A stretch of DNA of 64,000 nucleotides from Uloborus plumipes (GCA_038373865.1 JAXGGA010006484.1:1-64000), one strand, 5' to 3'. Counted from the stretch's first letter, positions 20,774 to 34,299 are shown. The notes: generated by a model from the letters alone, not told the origin. Translations and numbers: made by a program.

Positions 20774-22562
20774 CAGCAGGGTGGCCAACCAGCGGCACGG
20801 CACTGTGGCACGGCATCGGCAGAGCGATAGCAGTGGCAAGTGAAGACTTTTTGAAAAAATTCCAAAATTGAGGGGAAAATGTCGATCTCAAAAATATTGA
20901 TAAAAACTAAAACCCTTGAACTGATAAATATAATGATATGACGAATAAGTGTCAGGAGACTGCCTTACAAGTTGTCTTAACTACAATACTGCAAAGTACT
21001 TAGCATTAGCTTCGGACATCCAACAAAAGCTGTGCTATAGACAATGCTTTGTAAAGCATATTTGTGCTTGACACGAATGAAACTTTCAATGCTGCAGAAT
21101 AGACTCTTGATCTGAAATTGTTTCAGCTACAAGTGATGAAGTTTTTTAAAAAAGTTAACTAAAGTAAAATTAAGAAACCAGATTGGACAAAATTCGGCAT
21201 GGTTGCACAAATGAAGATCTTTAAATTGCTTTTGTTACATTACTTGAAAATAGTTTGGGGAAAAACTTCAAAAGTATCATCGAATTATTTATCACAAACT
21301 CCTTGGCAAAAAACGAGACTTTTCTCTGCTGGTGACCCTGTAGAGTTCACTGTATGAACAATTTACGAATTAGAGCTCTGAATGTTTTGTGAACTTTTCC
21401 CAGGAGAAAGAGAAGAGCATAGCAAGTTACCCCTTCATTGAAATGTGTAATAGCCGTCCAAAGAAAAAATAATCATAAGATTTTAGAATTTTAGGGAGTG
21501 TGCTTTTTGAAATATCGGGAGGGAAAGCAATGAGGACTTGTTACTTGGGAATGAAGAATAGCAAATGAATTTAGCTATGTCATCTCTTATTATCCGGCGT
21601 TTAAGTAATTTAAATTTAAGATAGTGCAAAAAAGTTTCCTAAACCAGTGTAGGCCATCTACATTCTTTTATGATAAAACTTCAGTTTCTTTCTCTCTACT
21701 TTGGAGAAAAACGAATAAAACATTAAATTTAATACTGAAAGTATCAACCCAAATTTAATAATTTTCCAATTATATATGGAGAAAATTTTAAACCTATTTT
21801 AAGCAAACATTCAGTGTTAGGTTTGATGATTTTCAAGATCATAAAAATAATGCTGATCTTTACAAATTCTGTCTATTTCTCTCTAAGACACTACTTGTTA
21901 CCCTTCTGAAATCCAAATCAGAATTACTTAACTTTGGATTGGTAATCAAATATAAGAGCTTTCTTCAACAGAAAGTCGTCCACGTTGTATAGAAATCTGG
22001 CAATTTGTACCAACAAAAATTTTTTCACATTTACACACTTTAGCCGTCTGATGCTGTTGTTAAATATGGTTCGAAATACACTTCTAAACAATTATTTTTT
22101 GTTATGAATGCAGAAAAATCTAAATGCCGTTGAATATTGATAGCACTTTAAACACTTTAGCTTCTTAGAATTCTCAAGAACTAATCCTAAAATTAAAGAC
22201 TTGGTAAGAAAGATACAGACTCATAAACCACATCAAGTACAGGCTGTTTAATTTTTAGAACAGAGTGTTTGATGTTATTTGTTTCTTTTTTAAGCAGAAG
22301 CCAACTGACAGAACTTATAAAAGTGTTTATTAACGATAACACTTAAGTTCGGACTTGTTTTATCTGTATTATCATTTAGATTTCAATTGCTCAGATTTAC
22401 GAGAAAAAATGTTTTATTTGAGTAATAATTACATAGTCAGCCAACCTAAAATCTATTTTTAACTTTAAAAAAATTTCAGTTTGTTGAAAAAATACAATGT
22501 GGCACGCTGAACTTTTTCTCTCCAGATAGTGGTACTCTCCCTAAAAAGGTTGGCCATCCTTG
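20774..22562. mobile_element. Decayed hAT transposon
   Basis: Inverted ends: GGGTGGCCAACCAGCGGCAC at the left and GGTTGGCCATCCTTG at the right. Flanks ATGTAGAT / ATTTAGAT (7 of 8 match). Its first 300 bp resemble 32881-33180. Decayed transposase-like words such as SIASYPFIE near 21418 suggest it once coded, but frames are broken throughout. Confidence 0.65.
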
Positions 22563-22984
22563 ATTTAGATTATAAATTCTTAACTCAAATGAAAGACAAT
22601 GTATAAGAAAAGTAAACAATAAAATATTAGTTTGGTACCCACAAACAAAAATACAAAATCAGTGCAAAAAACATTTGAACAAAAATATTACTTTTTTTAG
22701 AAGATGTAAAATGAAATAAAATAAATAAAGCGGTAATTACAATAAAATCTAAAATTATATGAAACAACAGAACTAACACTCTTTGCGTTAGCTAAATACG
22801 AAAATTTTGTGAAAATTTTCTAAACTGTTAAAGTATGACTGACATCTTTTAACTTACTTACGTTCAATTTAAGTTTTTGAAAAATTCATAGTTTTTGTAA
22901 TTTGAATAAAAATCTAAAATGTGTTGATCCAAACTTTGAGAAAAATAATTTTTACAAGTTTATCATGAAATAATTTGAATTATA

Positions 22985-23305
22985 GTTTAAAAAAACTAAA
23001 AATACGCTTTTAAACTATACTTCATGATACTCTAACTGATTTGCCTCTGATTTTCAAAACTATTGTACATCCGCTTAGATTATATGCACGTATGATCTGC
23101 ATCTTATGATATGCTGTTAACTTATGATATGCATCTTATGATATGCTGTTAACTTATGATATGCATCAACATGTAATATAGTTTAGCCTTTAGTATTACT
23201 AAAAGTATTGAATATATTGCTTTTATATTTGTAAAAACGTGAATTTTATCTTTTATTCAGAGTTGCATACGAACCCAAATGTGAAACTAATAAAAGCGTA
23301 TTAAA
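22985..23305 (-). repeat. 'cttttattagttt' repeat, reverse copy
   Basis: Reverse-complement copy of the repeat at 12672. Contains a local triplication of 'gcatcttatgatatgctgttaactt' around 23098-23165. Confidence 0.65.
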
Positions 23306-23950
23306 AAGAACGATGCTTGTGTTCGTAAAACAATATAACCGCTATAACCGCAACGGTATTATCAATTGTAGAAAAAGAAAACATCTCACCTCCACTCCAT
23401 TGCTCCTCCCGTTCTTCAAACCAAGATCCCGATTGTAATGCATTCAAATCCACAATGCAAGTTCGAGATCCGCGAAGGAGTGTTTAAACAAAAGATTGGA
23501 ATCTGTCAGATTAGAATGTATTTTACTCGGCGGCCTTCGTCAATATTCGCTGCCGAAACAATGTTATGGCTCGGAGCCATTTTTCGAATTCGCCGGTCCG
23601 TCACGGTTGATAGGCAGTTTCGTTTTCTACTCTGCTTTCCATAGCGTAATTCTCGGGAGTTTTCTGGAACAGTAATTGGAATCTCGTAGAACCAGCAGTG
23701 CCTTAAAGAACATGGATTTCACATGTTAATTTGCTGTATCATCTCTGATATTTCGAACTAGAACTAATATTATCTTCATTCAGCACCATAAAGCATAGGT
23801 GGATTTAGGACTGGGTTTCTGGCTGGGCAAATTTTTTTTTATTTTTTAGAGAAACTAAGTCTTAAGTGCTTTTTGTTTTTTTTTTTAAGCAACTAATAGT
23901 CTCACCTGTTAATTTTTGTTTGATTTTCACTTTATTCTATATCTAATATA

Positions 23951-25810
23951 CAGTGACGTAGCTAGGGGTTGGCAGGAGTAGCTCTTGCCACGGGCGCAGC
24001 AGCCAAGGGGGCGGCATTTTGACCGATTTAAAAAAAAAAAGTTTTAGTCAAGTCCAAACAGGCTAAAAAATGAAAATTTGACTGTCAACCCGAGTAGCCC
24101 AAACTGCACCCCCACGCTCCAAGACAAACCATACACTGTTAAAACTACAGGTTGCATAAGGCACCTTTAAAGGGTGAAACGTTGTAGCACCAGCGGCAAA
24201 CCTTGTAGGGTGCCACTTGACTCTCTACATCACCCTTGAAGGTGCCATTTGGCTCCTTGTGGCACCCTATGGGTGAATTATGGTACCCCATGGCACGAGA
24301 AGGGAGCCAAATGACACCTTCAAGGCTGCCATAGGGAGTCGCTGGTGCTACAACGTTTCTCCCTTAAAGGTGCCTTGTGCAACCTTTAATTTTAACATAG
24401 TACAAAATGTGCAACTTTGCTTTGGAAGATTTTGGTTGGATACACTGATGTTAGCTTTAATCTATCTGGCAGGATAGAATTTAGTTATATGGGGGTGTGG
24501 AGTCTGTATAATATAGGCTGATTTGAAATCGGCCGGTCTTATCCACTTAAAGGAAACAAAAACAAAAATTTTCTCTCCGCTTCTTTCCAGTCCATATTTT
24601 TCACGATATCACTTCAACTTATCAATGATATACTATATTTCGGAAATAAAGTTCTACGATTTTAAAAATCGGCGAGTTTTTGCTGAAAACATTTCGGATA
24701 CAGATTTTTGGAGTGGCAATTTTATGATGACAGAAAACAACTAATCTGTTTAATGTAAGAATGAATGCTTTCACGGCCGGAGTAAATACTAGTTAAGGAT
24801 TCCGGGCTGTTGTGCCGTGGTCTGAATGGCTTTAATCCATACGTTTCGATCGCAACTGCGGCGGTCATCTTCAGTGGGTGTCGTTGATTAATTTAGCGAC
24901 TGATGCGAAATGTTTGATAAAATGTGTTTTGATGCTCTTTGTACTTTTATTTATTTATTTATTTATTTATTTTTTTATTTATTTGAAAACGATTGAGGAT
25001 TTTTTCTACGGAAGAACTCTAACAGTTACATTTTTTAAAAGGTGCGACAAAACTTTATTTATTCGTTTATTTACTTTTTACTTGTCTATTTCATCTGATG
25101 AGAGGGGTATATTTTGCTTTTAGAAATCAGTTTTAAGTGCTAAAAAGGTATGTTTGACATAATTTTCAGTCTGATAATCAAGAGAATAATGATCAGGTGC
25201 GAGAATGCCGATGTCGATGTACGGGAAAGTAGGCTCGTTTAATTCTTGACAGAACTTCTTGTTATATTTTGTTTGATTTCTTAATTACAATAGAATCAAT
25301 GCTTTGATTTTTATTTAAAATGCAAATTGTGTTTATTTTATACATTCTTCTGGTGCTGTGAAACAAATTCTATTTAAAATAAAAGCTGTTGAGTGGAAAA
25401 AAAAACATACTATGTTCAATAACGAACTGTGAGAATTATTTGTTTTTTGAACTTATGTGAAATGATGGGGAGAGGTAAGAGCGCCCCGAACTAAAAGTGT
25501 TGGAAAGACCAAAATTCTCAAATTGAACAAAAAAACTTGTAAAAAATAAAACTTGAATTTTACCCAATAGCAGACATGTCATGCACACATAACATGAGGG
25601 GGGAACACTGAGCATCGTTTAAAATGCTGAAAAAAGAAGAAAAAAAAATGGCAATATTATCTGGAAACTTTTCGAATAAATAAATCAAAATTTTTGGAGT
25701 AAGGACATTTTGGGAGGTTACAATGACCTCCCATTAGAGCAACTTCTAGGCGGGGGGGGCGCATTTTTTCGAGTTCGCCACGGGCGCTGGGCCTCTTAGC
25801 TACACTACTG
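23951..25810. mobile_element. Non-autonomous hAT element, 1.86 kb
   Basis: Ends CAGTGACGTAGCTAGG and (reverse) CAGTAGTGTAGCTAAG. Perfect 8-bp duplication CTAATATA (23943-23950 and 25811-25818). 'GCCACGGGCGC' occurs in inverted orientation near both ends. It carries a nested MITE (24134-24400) and a (TTTA)n tract near 24945-24982. No intact transposase. Confidence 0.85.
24134..24400. mobile_element. Fold-back MITE with long arms, TA target
   Basis: Near-palindromic: CACTGTTAAAACTACAGGTT...GTTGTAGCACCAGCG at the left mirrored by CGCTGGTGCTACAACG...TTTTAACATAG at the right, bounded by TA. Arms about 65 bp, plus a second inner inverted set. Nested inside the hAT element. Confidence 0.8.
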
Positions 25811-26069
25811 CTAATATATAGAAGAAAGTATTGGATTCGTGAAAATTTTCAAATGTCGAATTTTGACGGATTTGCACGTTTTAAGGTGCGCTGAGTCCAT
25901 TTCGGCCATTTTTGGAAAATGTCTGCCTGTGTGTGTATGTGTGTGTGAGTCTGTCTGTGTGTGACCAGTTTTTGTGCCCACACTAGAGCAAAAACTACTA
26001 CATGAAATCGACCAAAATTTTTGCACATATGTACTACCATGTGAACTGGTGCACCTGACTTTTTTAGCA

Positions 26070-26545
26070 CATTCCTCCAAGGGGGGGTGGAGCAATCGCA
26101 CGTTTTCTGCGCGTGGGTGATTGCTATATTTCAGGAAGTAACCGGCGGAATTAAACAAAAATTGGTCCATAGATAGGACCTATTGAGTACAGGTGCTGAA
26201 TCAATTTGTGTGTCAATATCTCAAAGGGGGGTGGAGCAATCGAGCGTTCTTCTTATTGAGATATAGCGTAACTGCTATATCTCGAGAAGTAATGAACGAA
26301 ATCGAACAAAAATTGGTACTCAAGTAGACGTTAAAGAGTACAAGAGCATGTTCAATTTTGTGTCAATTGCTTAAAGGGGGGTCGTGCAATCAAAAGTGCT
26401 TATTTTGTCATTGCACCTGCTATATCTCGAGAAATATTGCAGCGATTTGAATGAAATTTGGAATAACACTAACCCAATACGATTGAATTTTGGCGCCAAT
26501 CGCCCCAGGGGGAGGGTGGGGTGATTTTTGCACTTAGTCAACAAT
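26070..26545. repeat. Degenerate tandem repeat, about 150-bp period
   Basis: The word 'aaggggggtggagcaatcg' starts units near 26078, 26223 and 26373, with a weaker fourth near 26508. Each unit continues with 'tgctatatctcgagaagtaa', 'gaaatcgaacaaaaattggt' and 'tttgtgtcaat'. No coding capacity evident. Confidence 0.7.
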
Positions 26546-27435
26546 GCGAAAAATAAATTCATTAAAAAATCGCTTTCACGCTATTTAACTATCAAAACAT
26601 CTGAAAAGTTTCAATGATTTGAAACTTTTAACTGTTGCCAATCTCTTTTTACTAAGAAATAAAATGTTTGCAATTTAAACAAGGCTTTTGCAATGATTTC
26701 CAATTTCGCTCATTGATTCTGCATTTGCAGGGATATTACGATAATTGGTAAATTGAAACTGTTTCCAACTATTGCGGTCGAGTATTTTATTTTGTAACCG
26801 GAATTCATAGGATAGACATAGAAGAAAGTTTCGTGACGACCACGACAGCTATTTTGAAATGTTTATGAAAATTTGGTTGCTTTCACGATTTTATATAGAA
26901 TCAGTTTTTTTTTTTTTTGGATTCTACTAATCAATTTTAGTTTTTTTTTTTGCAAGCTATTGAAACGCAAGCAGCTTTATCAAATTTCAGCAGTTTTGGG
27001 GAAAATGTAAAGCAGATGTAAGGGATAAGAAAGGGAAAGGTGGAAATGCAAGGGCTTATCCCACAAGGCTAGAGATAGTTTTTAAATCAAACTTAACTTT
27101 TTTTACCAAAATTATTGATCACTGGTTTCTTTATAATTTAATATTGACAATAATTGGCTTATTCACATTTTGACGATTATGATATTTTTAAATATCATTT
27201 AGAAATTAAAATAGTACCCCCTCTTCTCCTTCCCCTTGTTTAAAGCTATTTAAGAGGGTAACTATTCAACCCTATCTTAATATGCTAAAAATATTTGTCC
27301 TACTCACTTAAGATGCTGAAATCTGTTCCTTAGTAGCTACAATTACGAATAAGACTGATATTTTAAGTAATTGATTTGTTTGTTATTAATCTTTTATCTA
27401 TAGCTTAAATAATGCAGGGATACTTCAGAAAATCT

Positions 27436-27780
27436 ACTCTGCAACAAATGAACTGTTTTTGCAGTATAATACTGGCAGCCGAGGCTCCAATTTAAAACTA
27501 AAATGCACAATAATAAACTGTAAAACTAGCAATTTTACAGTTTCTTACTGTAAAGTTAGCCATTTTACAGTTTATTGCCATAAAATTTAGCTGTATTATA
27601 CTGTAAAAAAACAGTATAATACTGGCAGCAGAGGTTCCAGTTTAAAAATGTAAAATGCACATTAATAAACTATAAAATCAGCAATTTTACATTCTACTAG
27701 TGTAAAATTAGCAGTTTTTAGTTTATTGCTGTAAAATTAGCTGTAATATACTGTAAAAACAACTTTCATTTTTTACATTG
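27436..27780. repeat. 'ATAATACTGGCAG' MITE, copy 2
   Basis: Same internal modules as 16549-16901 in the same order, with decayed ends. Confidence 0.7.
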
Positions 27781-28645
27781 TATACAGCTCTTACAATCGA
27801 ACCTAAGCGTGTACGTTAAACGTATAGTTTTTTAAGTACTTGAAACTATAACAATGGTATGTAAAACTCAATATTTAACATTCTATTTAAATCTAAATTT
27901 ACTTTTAATTCAGTGATGTTAAAGGAAAACATTAATTTACTTCTTATATTTTAGTACTTAGCCTCTCCACATTGAAGCTATTATAACTTTTATGCCATAA
28001 ATTTTTACGGAACATATTAAAATTCATTACAATGAAAATGCATCTGTTCGGAATTAAAGTAATCGGAACTCTCAGATAACTAAGTTTTATTTAGTTTCTG
28101 GTAATATTTTCTCTCTCTCTTTCTCACACCCTAAGAAAAGAGAGAGGGAGAAGAAATTGAAAATTTTCCGAAAGCATTTAAAGCTATTGCTATTACTTAC
28201 GCTCTCATAGTTGTGTTCTTTAATAAAAAAAAAAACTACACAACTAAACGTTTTCATCAGTTAGTAAAGCTATTTTGCAAGAAACAACCAGGGTGCATCA
28301 TTTTAAAGTTTGTTCCAAGGTTTGAGCGCCTTTCTCCTGGCCTTGAAATTAGTTCAGTTATTAAAAGCAAACAAAAAAAAAGGGGGGGGGGGAGATTTAT
28401 TCGCAGACTACAACCAGCACTGTTTATTTTTATTACTTCTTTGGGTTCACAGAGTATTTTATTGATATGATTGGCCTGCTGTTCTCATTGCGATTTCGAA
28501 TTTCAAAATTGAGGTATGTAACATTTTTGATCTCATTCTCCTGGACACCATTTCTGTTTTAAATAAAATAAAAATTAATAATTCTGCCTGTAGTGCGCAA
28601 TTGAGTTAAGGGGATAGAAGAGAAAAATGACACTCTTTACCTTAA

Positions 28646-29208
28646 CCCTCGTGGGTCCCTCCCATTTCAGTTACACTCAAGACCCTTGGGGGTCATAAAC
28701 GACCCCAATGCTTCTTTAATTAATTTATTGCGATTATTGAATGTTACATGCATTATTTAAGTTCACACACTTTTTAATGCTAAAAAAATAAAAATAAAAA
28801 GACACAATCAAAGTAAAATTTAGTTTATGCATTAAAAATTAAAATTTTAGAGCAAAACTTATAATAACTGTAGATTTATTTACAACTGTTACAGACCTGA
28901 AAAAACACGATTTTTTGCAAGTGAATTTTAAACACTTATAACATTTTTCGATGAATTTTCTGTCCAGTTCTCTTGAACAAAAGTTGCAATGTCCTCTTTT
29001 TCTGGCATTCTGGGGAAGTGACCCCAAGGGTCTTGTGTGCAAAAAATGCAATTCGGGAAAAATAAAACACAATAAAAGCATTATTTTGAATAGTAAACTA
29101 GAAGAATAAAAGCCACAAAATGCCATTAAAAACAAATGGTTGATTAACAAGATATATTAAGCAGAAATTGCATTGGGGTCACATATGACCCCAAAGAACC
29201 CACGAGGG
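28646..29208 (-). mobile_element. piggyBac-like element remnant
   Basis: Inverted ends CCCTCGTGGGT, flanked by TTAA on both sides (28642-28645, 29209-29212), the piggyBac target. Inner inverted motif GGGGTCAT...GACCCCAATGC at both ends. It retains the C-terminal coding tip of a transposase on the minus strand. Confidence 0.85.
28886..29030 (-). pseudogene. piggyBac transposase C-terminal cysteine-rich domain
   Basis: Reads KRGHCNFCSRELDRKFIEKC, then YKCLKFTCKKSC. The paired C-x2-C spacing is that of the zinc-binding tail of piggyBac transposases. The catalytic core is absent, so this is an internally deleted copy. Confidence 0.75.
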
Positions 29209-29234
29209 TTAAACATAATTCTTGGCCTACATAC

Positions 29235-29492
29235 CAGTGGCGCACCATAAATTGTTTCCTGGGTGGGGCTAGGTGGCGCTCCTTCAGAATTTTTTTAAAT
29301 TTGAATTCCTAAAGTAAAAACAGCAGTCATTTTCGATGAAATTAAGAAGGAGATTGGGGGCTATCTCTCGGAACTTTCCAAAAATCAAATCCAAAAAACG
29401 CATTTCAAGCAGTTTGGTGAACTTAAAGGGGTTCATCTTCCTGCTTCTGGTATGGGCTTAAGCCCCTTAAGTCCCCCGTCTGTGCGCCACTG
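29235..29492. mobile_element. hAT-like MITE
   Basis: Ends CAGTGGCGCACC...GTGCGCCACTG, with flanks CTACATAC / CTAGGTAC (6 of 8). Similar to 11060-11317. Confidence 0.65.
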
Positions 29493-30551
29493 CTAGGTAC
29501 TCTCCCGGTATGAAAAAATTTGACCCTCCCTTTTGAGGGGTGTAGTATGCTTAAAGTGAGTTCAATCTATTTTTCTCTTAATAAGTTCCTAACAAAGGGT
29601 TCCTACAATTATTTTTACATTTTTTTAAGTATTTATTTTTTTTTATGGAATTTGTTATTAAAAAATGTCAGGTTTTTGGGGAATCACCCTAATACGACAG
29701 ATATTAATATTTATTTATTTATTTATTTATTTACTTATATTTACTTGAGAAGGGCAGCTCGCGCTGAATTTATAGATGCAATAACCGCCCTCTCCCAGAA
29801 AGTAAATTCTGGTTGCGCTCGTGCTCCGAAAAAAGTAGTTTTGAAGAAGCAAAAATATATCTTGCACATTATATTAATTCTAGTTCGTATGGTATAGCAT
29901 TGTCTGTTGTGCCTTTTCCGCTTTCGTTTGCTTTTAATTTCAACCTTAATTGTTACATCTGTTTCATGTAGCTCTAAGAAAATCTGATAAATGAGAAAAA
30001 TATTTTTAAATGATGAATGAACTGAACCGAGTAAGTATCATATCGTTCAAATCATTTCATTCATTACTTTAAAAGACAAGAGGGAAAAGCACTAGATGAA
30101 ATCTTATCGAAATATCTAATACATATTCCCGAAAAATTATCATAAAGTAAAAGATACAAATTGTTACAGTAGAAATTTTCGAATTTTGATAGGATCTCTA
30201 ATATTTTGCACTATAAAGATTGATTCTGAAAGGCTTAAAGGAAAACATAGAAAGTATTCGTGAGAAATTTCTTTGCGCTAGGTTGGAGGATAAACATTTT
30301 CCACTTCAGAAAGTAAGATAGCTTCCGACATTTTGTATTTCCTGACTCATGGAAAAGAAAATGGTTTTTCAGGGAGAAAGTTTTTTCTTTTTTTTCAATT
30401 CTTCAGTTTCAAATGTTAATTGCAGTTCTAGAGCCTAAATACGCCACTATGCGATAATTTTAGAAACTAGCCAAAAAGGCATAACGACACTTGTAAGGTA
30501 ATACACAAAAGCAAAGTCTTTGTCACCACTTTTACCGCTTTTATAAATAAA
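29493..30551. other. Intergenic, no recognised element
   Basis: AT-rich, with (TTTA)n near 29709-29745. The small open frames show no domain. Confidence 0.5.
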
Positions 30552-30895
30552 TTAGCAGCTTGGCCCGGCGTTGCACGGACGCTTTTAAGTAGTGAAGAAA
30601 GATGTTTCACGGGCGCTTCGCGCCATCAAAATGGCGAGGAAATTTTTAGCAAGTTCAGCTCGCTTAAGGGGAAGAAGCATGATATAGATAGAAAGAAAGA
30701 AAGATAAATACTCAGTGTTTAATATAAGTAGGTGGTTTTTCAACTAATTTTTATTTCAAAAAATTACAAGTTGCTAGCGATAAAAATACTATGTACTTAA
30801 CCCGCTAATGAGCTTCATGATTGATTCAATTAAGCCTTCATTCAAAATTCTAATCATCATTTTTATTACTGTTTCATATCAATCACGTTTTATAA
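30552..30895 (-). mobile_element. Helitron fragment, reverse orientation
   Basis: On the minus strand the 3' end reads GCAACGCCGGGCC...CTAA|T, and the body matches the 8261/34330 Helitrons through their second 5' motif. The outermost 5' part is missing. Confidence 0.65.
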
Positions 30896-31475
30896 CAATA
30901 GACTTTATGAAGAAAATAAATACCTTTGTGCGATTGATATAGAGTATAAATCCAACGTTAAAAATGCACAAATATACAGGTATACTGCAGACACGTGTTT
31001 CGAGGCTACAAGGAAAATTTGGCTACATTGAAAAAGGGGCTTTTTCAATGCAAGAAGTGTGAGTTTTAGGATGAAGAATTATCCGATAAAAGTTTTTATC
31101 GGATGATTCTCGATTTTTTTCGATGAAAATCAATTTTTTTTAATTACATCAAAAAATTCCTTTTTTTAACTCTTTCTTGTGGTAATATCGGCATATCTCT
31201 AGTTTCAAAATATCAGGCAGCAATCGCTAGTGTCGTTGTGCATAGTTGGTATTTTGGCTCGCTTCTCCTAGTAAACAACGACACAGTCGCCATTGCGTCA
31301 GTTCTGAGGAAGTGCTTGGAGGAGGAACATCTATGTCTCTATAAGTTGATTCGGCATAAGTACCCTTAATACCATTTTGCTTCAAACTACCGTTTTACTG
31401 CAAAATCTTTGAAACGCTCTCCTGAAAAGTAGTGTTTTGCAAATATGCCACTGTTCATTTCAAGCAGCGATATGT

Positions 31476-31590
31476 TATTTTATTGTTGTTGTTGTCTTGT
31501 GCCAGCTAGGCTGGCAACTTGGGGTACACACATGCCATGAACACCCTTTTATAGGATAGGCAACCATTCATAGCCCAACAACACATTCAT
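31476..31590 (-). mobile_element. SINE (family B) tail fragment
   Basis: Contains 'gttgttgttgtcttgtgccagctaggctggcaacttgggg' as reverse complement of the 3' part of the SINE at 47439-47692. The tRNA-like head is missing. Confidence 0.6.
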
Positions 31591-32880
31591 TTACTTCATT
31601 TTATTTTACTTCTTTTTGAATTTATTTTCCAAAAAATGCGATAAAATGTTCCCGATTTTTCTCTGAATTTCCTAAATATTAACCTGCTGTAAAGAATGTT
31701 TATTATTGCTTGCAAGGGGGAAAAAATTGTGTCTCTTTGAAAATATTTTTTTATTCTAAAAGTTAAGAGTTTTTTTTAGCTTCAGAAATGTAATAATATT
31801 TTTCTCAATTTCCAAATTTGGGATCCTGCCGGAGTTTGTGCCCTGCACAGGACTAATTTAAGAAAATCTCTTCTTAAATTTTAAAAATCCCGCTTAGAGT
31901 TGAACCTTTGTCGTTAAATTTATTGATTACAATTTTCATCTTAGCAGCTAAGATTTGATTTCCAAGAAATTTTTTGAAGCTTCATTATTACAGAAAAATG
32001 AAAAAGAAAGAAATAAAGATTTTCAATTGGAGATTTGTTTTGACTACTGAATTACGATAAGCATTTTATCACATTATTTCGACCTGGTTCACTAAAACAG
32101 ATTCCTGAAACAAAATGTTTATAAACACTATACATTTTTCTTCTGATTCTACTAACTTTTTCTTCTCCTTGTTTTGTCAACAAACTCCTACCTCTTCAAG
32201 AAGATCAGATAAAAACTTACAGAATAAATATCACAGAGTAAATAAACTGACTTCCCCTAGTCCTCTTTTTCCTTCTAAAATATTTATATGAATTATGCAT
32301 TTCTGTTTGCTCTATTTTTGATATGATCATGCTTTAGTTTGATGTTATCAAACAATTCAAAGTGACTGAAGTGGGTTCTGATTTTCTATGTAAATCTTGT
32401 TTTTAAGATGGCAGATCGATATTAAACACTTAATTTCGTCTAACTGCTGATGTTGTTTCCATCCTTTAATAACTCAGTGATGCATAATTCTGATGAGAAA
32501 GTGCTTTGTCGTTGTTTTTGTATGGGGAAATTGAAATTGACGTTTAAAGGGATGGAATAGGATAAAGGTGACTGAAACATTAAGAAAAGCATAAATTTAC
32601 TACGAGGAATAAGTTACGTAAGATTGTTTGACTTTCTTGGAAACAACGACTAAAATAAGAAAAAGCTTTTATCCTTCCTCGATATTCCAAAATTTCCATA
32701 GAAGCTTAATTATTTAGAGATAGACTGAAATATGGGATAAAAATAAATATTCACATTATAGATAGGATGATCACTTTTATGTGGAAAAGGGTCAATTTTT
32801 TAACTCACAATGGTAAAAGAAATATTTTGAAACGTCTTTTAAGTAAGGATATGCAATATATTTTCTTTTATGATTTAAAA
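31591..32880. other. Intergenic, no recognised element
   Basis: AT-rich single-copy-looking sequence. No gene, exon or repeat recognised. Confidence 0.5.
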
Positions 32881-33180
32881 CAGGGGTGGCCTACCCGCGG
32901 CAAGCGTGTCACAGTGGCGCGGCAGAGCAGTAGGAGTGACACGCGAAGATTAGTTGATTTTTTTTTTAATTGAGGAAATAATGTCAAAAACTAAGATTTG
33001 TACTGCGATAAATATTACGATAAGATGACATGTTTCAAGAGCCTGGCATACAAGTTTCCCAAACAATTGTAAGTACTTATCGTTAGTTTCGGACATCGAA
33101 AAAACGTGTGTAGCATTACAGACCATGGTTTGCAAAGAATTTCGCTTATGAGCAAGAAAAGTGACATAACTCAAAAAAAA
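32881..33180 (+). mobile_element. Truncated hAT copy
   Basis: Starts CAGGGGTGGCCTACCCGCGGC and follows the first 300 bp of 20774-22562 (shared 'acaagttt...gttagtttcggacatc'), then ends in poly-A. No right end seen. Confidence 0.6.
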
Positions 33181-33911
33181 AAAAAAAAAACAGCAGCGAA
33201 AATCACGGTTTTTGCAACAGTAATTTTAAGAGCCTCACGTATTACAATTCGTGTAAAAGAACTACGAATATTTGTTGGTTAAAAAAATATTTTTTTTTTT
33301 TAAAATTAAGCTGCTTAAATTTGAATTTCAGTCTTTTTTTTTTTTCGTTTACTGCAATACATAAGTAAAATGAAATTTCTTTCAAACTTTTTCCATTAGA
33401 AAATTAAATTAACATTTAAATGAGAACATACAATGTTTAAATTTCTTGCCTGATAATTTATTTTTTCAGTAAACAAGAGGAAGCATAAAATATAATGGAT
33501 TCTTTTTATGGCAAAAACACAGTTCTTGAGGCATCAGAGATTTTTATAGTTGTGATTTCTGGGGAAAACGTGCTATCATTTAGTGGCAACATTAGCATGT
33601 ATTTCGTTGCAGTTATCTTTTTTTTCTCAGATAAGTGATTTGTAGGTAATTAAAAAAGTATATTGAGTCTGTGTGTGTGTTATATTAAAATAAATCATAT
33701 GTTCCAGAAACGAAACAGTGGGAAGTTATAGGGTGAAACACTCCTCAGGAAACTTTTTTCTGACATAGTGCCCTCTATCTTGCAGTTACAGATTTTAAAT
33801 GTTGCATCACAAATGCGCATCTTTTCTTTTTAGTTTTATTCGAAAAAATATCCGATATTTACCGACTTATTTGCGTTAAACAGAGTTTATCAGGCTCTAT
33901 TTTAGCAAGTA

Positions 33912-34299
33912 CACTGTTAAAAATTTTCCTGAAATTTTACGGTAAAAGTTACTGGCATCCATGTTGCCAGTAACTTTTACTGTAAAACATTTTTTTACTG
34001 TAAAATTTTACGGATGAAAAAACGAGATTCGAAAAGCGCGAGATACGAACGACAAGGATCGCGAACCCAGGACCCAATTTTTACACACTGCTTTACTATG
34101 CACGGTACCAGATGAGTCATATCAGGAGAGCGGAAATAGGCTGCCATCTGCATCGCACAATAAGTCACGTGGTGAATCAATTGGCGCTGCAATCGCATTT
34201 TTTTTTATCGGTACAATTCACTATAAAAATTTTCTGTACTGTAAACGCTACATTTTACAGTAGCATTTACCATAAAAGCTTCCTGAATTTTTAACAGTG
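33912..34299. mobile_element. TA-target MITE
   Basis: Ends CACTGTTAAAAATTTTCCTG and (reverse) CACTGTTAAAAATTCAGGAAG, flanked by TA. The centre contains a GC-richer unique block (34040-34190). Confidence 0.8.
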
